A stretch of 64,000 nt of DNA from Phycomyces blakesleeanus NRRL 1555(-) (lineage: Eukaryota; Mucoromycota; Mucoromycetes; Mucorales; Phycomycetaceae). Below are positions 58,031 to 64,000 of this stretch, one piece after another; positions within the stretch are counted from its first letter, which is position 1, and each line of letters starts with the position of its first letter. Where the stretch lies: positions 799,001-863,000 of the forward strand of contig NW_017265141.1 in assembly GCF_001638985.1 (NCBI RefSeq), given 5' to 3'. The position numbers and the translations under genes are program-made. The notes under the pieces are model-generated. The model was not told where the DNA came from. It did not search any database and saw only the letters and a program-made list of their open reading frames with translations.

Positions 58031-59528
58031 CCAATTAATATGGTTTTGTGCTAAAAAACAGCATAGCATTTGCCAGTTTAACGTTGATATCCACCATATT
58101 GTGATGTATTTTTTTAACAAAAAAGAAAATTATGATGTGGTTTTTTTTATAAAAAAGAAAACAGCAATATAGTTTTTTTTATTAAAAAAAATAATTTTAT
58201 ATAGTAGGTTTTTTTTATTTAAAATAGCAGCATTGGTGACATTGCTTATTTTCACTTTTTGTAAGAAACTATTGGTAGGCGTATACAGTGTTTTTTTTTG
58301 GGTTTTTCTATTTTGTTTCGCGTCCAGAAAACAGATTGCTAGGATATATGCAATATCCTTGACAATGAGGTGAAACGAGCTAGCATTCGGAACAATTATT
58401 TTACAGAATAGGTGGAGCAATATTGCTGGCTTAAACTATGCAATAACATTGTTTAACACTCAATACCACGAAACAATAGCAAAAATAAAGAAATATAATA
58501 GCACTAATAACTTACATAACTTCAACAAACATAATATAAAAGCATGTTTCTTATAAATCAGTATTTTTTCTATCAAGTAATAATAACAATAGTTAGCATT
58601 TGTAGCTTTAAAAAGAAACCCTTTTCAATATATTTATCTTCAGTCAATCAAAAACAGTAAACCACCACAAAAAGTCAATAGTTCACAGGAAAGCAACTTA
58701 AAAATTCTCAAAACTAAACAAAATAATAATAATATTAGCATACATATAATGTAAAAAAGTTCAATTCTGTTAATTACCTTTCGATTGATATTGTAAATAA
58801 AGTACATAAACTTCAAAAAAATACTATTGAAAAGCTATATAATTATTAGTATATTTAAAAGAGTTCTTTTCCTTTGTACAAAAATATTTACCTGAGTTTA
58901 CACATCAGATTAAAGGCTGGTTATTGCTGTATCAGAATAGAGATTGCTCATAACTATTTTTGATTATTCAAAAAAAAAGATAAATGACCAAGTCCTATTC
59001 AAATGTATATATAGAATACCTTTTTCAGTTATGATGCATCTTGAATTCTTTCTTATTGTTAATTGCAAAGTCGTATCTAGAGTCTGCTTCCATTAGTTTA
59101 AATTTATTTCTTTTTTTTTTAGATCCAGATCGAATGAGTTATTACAAAAGTGAACAATTCAAATTATTCCTACAAGATTTCAACTTTTATTGGTATCCTT
59201 TTGCTTGGCTGGAATGTGGGTGATAGAAAACATAAGAAAAATAAATACAGTGTTTAGAATTAACTAATGCTACTGATGATAGGAACGAAAAAAAAGAAGA
59301 AACAGAGTAAAATGTTTTATTGCTGTGCACAAATATGATCATGTGGCTTGTGGCCCGTGCTTTTTTTTTACTTTTCTAAGTACATCTGCTGCGTGTTGGT
59401 TTCCTTGATAGTGTCATGATCACAATTGACTCCTCTTCAGAGATACTGTCATTGGCACTATTTGAAACAGAGAAATTAGCAATTTCATTACATTATATAT
59501 TGAAATGAGTCTGTTTGTACCTATTGTC
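58031..59528. other. Intergenic between CACTA element C and accessory gene D
   Basis: AT-rich with poly-T tracts (58140-58300). No gene or convincing CACTR terminus was found for the element that should contain gene D. Confidence 0.35.
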
Positions 59529-60310
59529 CTAAACTGGCCCAGCTGCTCTCTTCTATAATATTTAAAATCAAATAAATAAAGATACTTGACTTTTCCAAAT
59601 TATATACAAACCTTTCTTCTTTTTTCTGTTTGGCGTTCAGCCTTCATTACTTCCTGTAAAAGAAGAGAAGCAGCCCATTGATCTTGACAATCGTAAAGTG
59701 GGAAGTTGTAGTTATTGAAAATTAACTCCACAAGTCGCAAAGAGTAGTACAACTTTTTCTGGGAATTTAATTTTCCCCAGTTTACTTCCACAACACCATC
59801 ATCTTTTATTATACACCAACATTGTCTGGTATACATATGAAACTGCAAGCAAATAAGCTTTTGCTCTAGTGCTGATATATTTACATCTGTCCCTTTTTGT
59901 TTTTTCCAGAGGTAGTTAATCAATGCATTGATTCTTGCAGTGGCACTTGGGGTCTTATTTGTTCTTCGAGGTATGAACCCCATATGTGCCTCATTCATTG
60001 TTGCAGGTATATGTCTTATGCTCCTGTCATCAGAATGGCTTACTAGGTATGACATTCGTCTTTTGATTGCAGATTGTTCAACAACATCTTTGAATAAAAT
60101 TTATGAATATTCAAAACAGTTGCTAAACCCATTATTCTTACCTCTATGAGCGTTACTAGTTCTGTCTGCGTTAAAAGTCTGTCTTATAAACTGTTGTTGA
60201 TTAGCAACGTTTTCATTGATTCTAGCAACTGAAGTGCGGATATCAGCCAATTCCTCACGAATAACAATTCTAATTGTGTTTAACACATTAACGTCCGATT
60301 GGCTACTCAT
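59529..60310 (-). CDS. Small coiled-coil/helical protein, probable accessory gene of the right-hand CACTA element
   Basis: Exon 1 is 60142-60310 from ATG 60310 and encodes a predicted coiled coil (NTIRIVIREELADIRTSVAR). A 54-bp GT-AG intron (60088-60141) joins in phase 1 to exon 2, with RINALINYLWKKQKGTDVNI and EVNWGKLNSQKKLYYSLRLV. A second intron after about 59611 leads to a short last exon ending KKRAAGPV at TAG 59529-59531. Total is about 225 residues with no internal stop. Order of parts (coiled coil, then helical basic domain) resembles the accessory proteins of elements A-C, but the WSK C-terminus is absent and similarity is weak. It diverges from the transposase starting at 61247, unlike the convergent pairs. 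Confidence 0.6.
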
Positions 60311-61246
60311 GTTAAGTAGATGTTTAAAGATTATAAAAGAGAAAGGAAGAAATAAAAAATAATGAAAATAAAGACAGCTAATATATGTTGGGATGGATAA
60401 ACATATAAAATTTGTTAAACTTCAACATCCAATTGATACAGACTTTACGATTAAAGCTATAAGTTCGGTTTCTTTCTGCTTTCTATAGAAAATTAAATAT
60501 TCCTTTCAAAACAAGAAGCAAAAACAAGAAATTAACAAATAAAATATAGATAAAATAATCAATAAGAACTTATATAGATTGCTTATTTCAAAATAAAAGG
60601 AGAGCATAACAGAGTTTATATGTTTTCTGATTTATGTTTTAGGACATACCTAAATAAACTTTATTACAATGAGTTATCTTGCAAAAGTATTATTCTTCTG
60701 GGAAAATCTAGAAAGATCAATTGTTCTGATACTTCTCAAGTCATATCAATCCAAAATTTTTGGTAAAGAAGATCATTTATACTATTGATAATATTTTAGT
60801 ATCCCGACCAGATACTCGGGTGATGTTTCATAATGTTTATCAATTGTAGTTGTAGTCTCTCAATTAAGTATTCATATAATAAATGAGATATGTAAATGAA
60901 ATATAACGATACCATAGATATAATGTATGTGTACTTATATATTCTATGCTATTGTGATAATGATAATTAATACATGATAACTAATAATCAATTATGGGTA
61001 TAATGATCTGCGCATAGAATAATATCTTAAAGACATATCCGGCGAAGTGAAATACGTGAGGCTATTATATTATCCTTCAGTGTTACTCTCAAAGTAAGCA
61101 GTAATTGATACTCATTTACAACATCAACAAACCACGCTTATGAACTGAAAAAAAATATAAAAAGGGAGCTCACGACCTCATTCAAGATTAAAATACCTCT
61201 TTTTTTATTTTAACTTTCATATACTACCCTTTTTTCAACCTTACCA
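60311..61246. other. Divergent intergenic region between gene D and the right-hand transposase
   Basis: AT-rich. 61060-61130 resembles 35500-35580. No element boundary is visible here, so both genes may share this promoter region. Confidence 0.35.
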
Positions 61247-64000
61247 ATGTCTTATTCAAACAAAAGAATCAGAAGTTCTACTGACTTGCCTTCTTTTGAA
61301 TGCAACTTCTGTAGCTTGACTTATCCTACTAGCAAGCAACTTTGCAATCACAAGCGTATTCACAAAACATTCAATGCTCCTGTTGCTAAAGAGAACTTAC
61401 AAGAACCAGTTGTGCAATCTGCTTCAGCACAAACAAATCTAGAAGATGATATGTCTTTGAAATAATTTAGTACACACTTTTCAAACATAAATATTTATAA
61501 CCCTAATTGCCTGTTACAGTTCCATTCGATCCTTTCCAGTTAAGAACCTTTGAAGCATCTTATAACTTTGAAGCTGGTGACCAAGGGCATATCTACAATG
61601 ACAACATCTTTACCAATAATATCTTTATAACATCTGAGCTATTCAGTATTTACTTGAACAATCTTGTAACTGATTTTGGAGTTTCTACAGCTCGGCATAG
61701 TCTACTTGTAGATCTTATGAACACAGCCATTTGTGATAATGACAAGCTCAAAGAAGGTATGTTCAATTCGAATTTCCTTTAGATATTCTAGAAAGGTAAC
61801 TAAAATGTTCAAACATTAGAATACAACCCAAAATTTTTGTATGCCGGGCCTGTCAACATGCTTGTCAAAAGCAAGACTGATCTGAAGTCTTATGAGTATG
61901 ATATTTGCATAAATCTCCGCTCACTTTTTGATATCACCAAAGATGAAGAAGAATGCTCCATTTGCAAGGCCCGCAGATACAAGGAGATTGACAGTGATTC
62001 TTCTTTGGTACCAGTAAACACCATGAAGATGATGTCACTTGGTGACCAACTGGTGAGACTTCTTGGTAATGACGAGACAAGATTAAAGTTACAATACAGG
62101 GTCAACATATAATCTATTTCAAATGAAATATCTGATTACTTTGATGGTGAAGAGTACAAGACTCTAAAAGAGCAGCAGCTCTTTGATTCCCCTGATGACA
62201 TAGCAATTGCTCTGTTTCTTCATGATTTTGTAAACCAAAAAAAATCGAAACAGCAATTGACTATTATGCATGTAATAGTGTTAAACTATAACCCTGAAAT
62301 TAGGTAATAATTAGTGCAAAACATAAAAAGATTTTTTATACATGGGTTTTCTTAGACTTATCTTTTTTTTGTGTCAAGATATACTGATAAATATCTCACC
62401 CAACTTGCGATTATACCTGGAAAGCCCAAAGATCTTGACTCTTTCTTATTGTCTATTATAGACGAAATAAGTAGCTTAGGAAAACATGGGTTGAGCATCA
62501 AAAAGTTCAATCGCGAGCAGATTAAAGTCAAAGTTCACATGGTCATGGCCTCTAATGATATTCCTCAAGTGAGTTAAAGAAAAACTAAGGAGAGAAGCAA
62601 CTCATCATTTTGAGCAAAAATAGGTTACCCAATTTTGTCACCACACAGGTCACATATCCAACAAAGGTTGCCGGATATGCGAGATAGAAAGCATCAGCTC
62701 TTCCCATGGTAAAGGGAAATACTGTCAGGGCCTTTGTGCCACTTTGAGAACAAAGGACAACTTTGTTAGAGATAAAAAAGTAAGTATACTATAACAAAAA
62801 AAAGAATTGTATATTAATATAAATTTTATAGGCTACTGGTATTAAAGAGGCAACCATTTTTGCCCAATTGCCTACCTTTAGTGGATCTTGCTTCTATAGA
62901 CTTAATGAGATGTATTTACTTGGCCATGGAATAGACAAACTTATCTATAAACTAGCTGTACTTTCCAACACTGAATCATTGGAAGCTTACTGGCCAAAGA
63001 GTGAAGACGGAAGTCATTTCATGAAAGAGAGATATACCTTCTCTCTGAAGGAAAGTGATGTTAAGCTGGCAGGTAGACAAATCCAGTATTCTAGATCTAA
63101 CATACCTGTATCCTTCCAAGGCAGTTGGGATAATATTATTGACAAGAGAGAAGGCGTAAGGGCAATCGATTACATTGATTTCCTTTTGTATGTTGTTTCC
63201 ACTCTTCTGGTTTCTCTGTTTACAAGATAAACAACTCGAAAGGCACTCCTGGCTCTGGTAAAAGGTTGCTCTATATGCTTGCAGTGGAATTTAAATGAGA
63301 ATATGATAGTGGAAATAGAAAAGTAAGTTGAAATGAGCTTTAAAACTTTATTATTTGAAAATAATGCTTACTTTCTTTTTTAATAGAGATTTCAACATTT
63401 GGCATCAGTTTCTGGATTCTGAGATTACAAAAAAAAATCTATCAGTCAGAGTCTTCTCTTCAGTAAACAATTATATTATTAATATTGGTCTTATCACAAG
63501 AAAGATGGATAATTTAAGGGTGTACAGTACCAGATCCATGGAACAAACAATTGGCAGATATTCTAAGTTGATCAAAAGTAAGGTCTTCAGTTGAAAAAAC
63601 GCAAGCAACTTGGTGGAGCAACTAGCAATCTGTGGCTATATAAACTGCTTGGTAGATTTTGATGAATTGGTGAATCCAATTTTATCTACAAGGACATCTC
63701 TGGACGACTTCCTGGAACTTTCATCTCTCTCTCCCTACAATTATGACTATAAACTCTGGAGTCCATTCAAAACTATACCCTATATACAAGAATTCATCAA
63801 CATATCCACAATTACCAAGGATTTACTAACCTTTTATGCCTGATCTAATTAACAGCAAACCAATTCACAATATATCATGAACACAATCCAGATAGCAGCG
63901 CGCGCCTTAATTAGTAGCCATATATATAGTTTGGAGATGTACAGAAGAAAGAGATCAGAATTCTGTCAAGGCAATCATTACATAAAATTTTATGCCATAT
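61247..64000 (+). pseudogene. Tnp2-like transposase, second CACTA lineage, several stops, runs off the window
   Basis: Proposed exons: 61247-61469, 61520-61756, 61820-62303, 62379-62568, 62624-62779, 62832-63322 and 63387 onward, all with GT-AG borders in matching phase. The N-terminus has a C2H2 finger (CNFCSLTYPTSKQLCNHKR). Later motifs are DDIAIALFLHDFVNQKK, LTQLAIIPGKPKDLDSFL, KVKVHMVMASNDIPQV, CHHTGHISNKGCRICE (zinc site) and LRVYSTRSMEQTIGRYSKL. This is the Tnp2-like arrangement, different from elements B and C. In-frame stops: TAA 61463-61465, TAA 62110-62112, TAA 63228-63230, TGA 63592-63594, TGA 63841-63843. Family-like sequence continues to base 64000 (SLEMYRRKRSEFCQGNHY). It is related to the remnant at 10804-12520. 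Confidence 0.75.

Noticed and set aside
60823..61122. Possible solo LTR (TG...CA ends) resembling 35.2-35.6 kb
   Set aside because: The flanking five bases do not match and the similarity is limited to about 60 bp.
1..64000. CRISPR array, rRNA or bacterial operon
   Set aside because: There are no regularly spaced identical repeats or rRNA motifs; spliced introns and element types are eukaryotic.

Overview
The window is a strongly AT-rich eukaryotic sequence with short GT-AG introns (about 50-85 bp). It consists almost entirely of transposable elements. No host housekeeping gene, rRNA or convincing tRNA gene was found. The mix (two-gene CACTA/EnSpm elements with Tnp2-like transposases, Tc1, pogo, PIF/Harbinger with Myb/SANT-like partners, MULE, Helitron, an LTR retroelement) fits the repeat-rich genome of an early-diverging fungus, probably Mucoromycota. 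That assignment is inferred from family resemblance; no marker gene confirms it.

Layout. 1-1663: 5' end of an LTR retrotransposon on the minus strand (gag plus 543-bp LTR). It interrupts a CACTA accessory gene (1664-3586, minus) whose only visible intron also carries an intact-looking Tc1 element (1956-3300, TA duplication). 3873-5617: right side of that CACTA element, with short exons and CTAGTGT subterminal repeats. 5.8-10.3 kb: decayed pogo copy and MITE pieces. 10.8-12.5 kb: decayed Tnp2-like gene. 13205-19537: complete but mutated CACTA element (AGA duplication). 19.7-21.1 kb: 84-bp tandem repeats and an orphan gene. 22.4-35.0 kb: a minus-strand pogo gene split by a long-inverted-repeat IS630/Tc1-like element (23860-34643), which is itself split by a Helitron (24241-29825). 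36.9-43.5 kb: a PIF/Harbinger gene split by a pogo element (37848-43351), which is split by a MULE (40671-43161). 44.0-50.0 kb: two Myb/SANT-like Harbinger partner genes (one broken by a solo LTR with AAGAC duplication), a dead Tc1 copy and a second Harbinger transposase. 50913-58027: an apparently intact 7.1-kb CACTA element (TAA duplication). 59.5-64.0 kb: another accessory gene diverging from a Tnp2-like transposase that runs off the window.

The most coherent system is the two-gene CACTA element. A four-exon Tnp2-class transposase and a second protein are encoded tail to tail within CACTR-ended inverted repeats. The second protein has an N-terminal coiled coil, a helical basic domain and a conserved C-terminal tryptophan-serine-lysine motif. 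Three related copies of the second gene are present in the window and a fourth is more distant. I infer that it is the fungal counterpart of the plant TnpA-type helper; this has not been shown.

Most dead copies are broken by stop codons explainable as C-to-T or G-to-A changes (CGA to TGA, CAA/CAG to TAA/TAG, TGG to TAG/TGA). This suggests cytosine deamination or a RIP-like process. The LTR-element gag, the first Tc1 and the 50.9-58.0 kb CACTA element lack such damage and look youngest.
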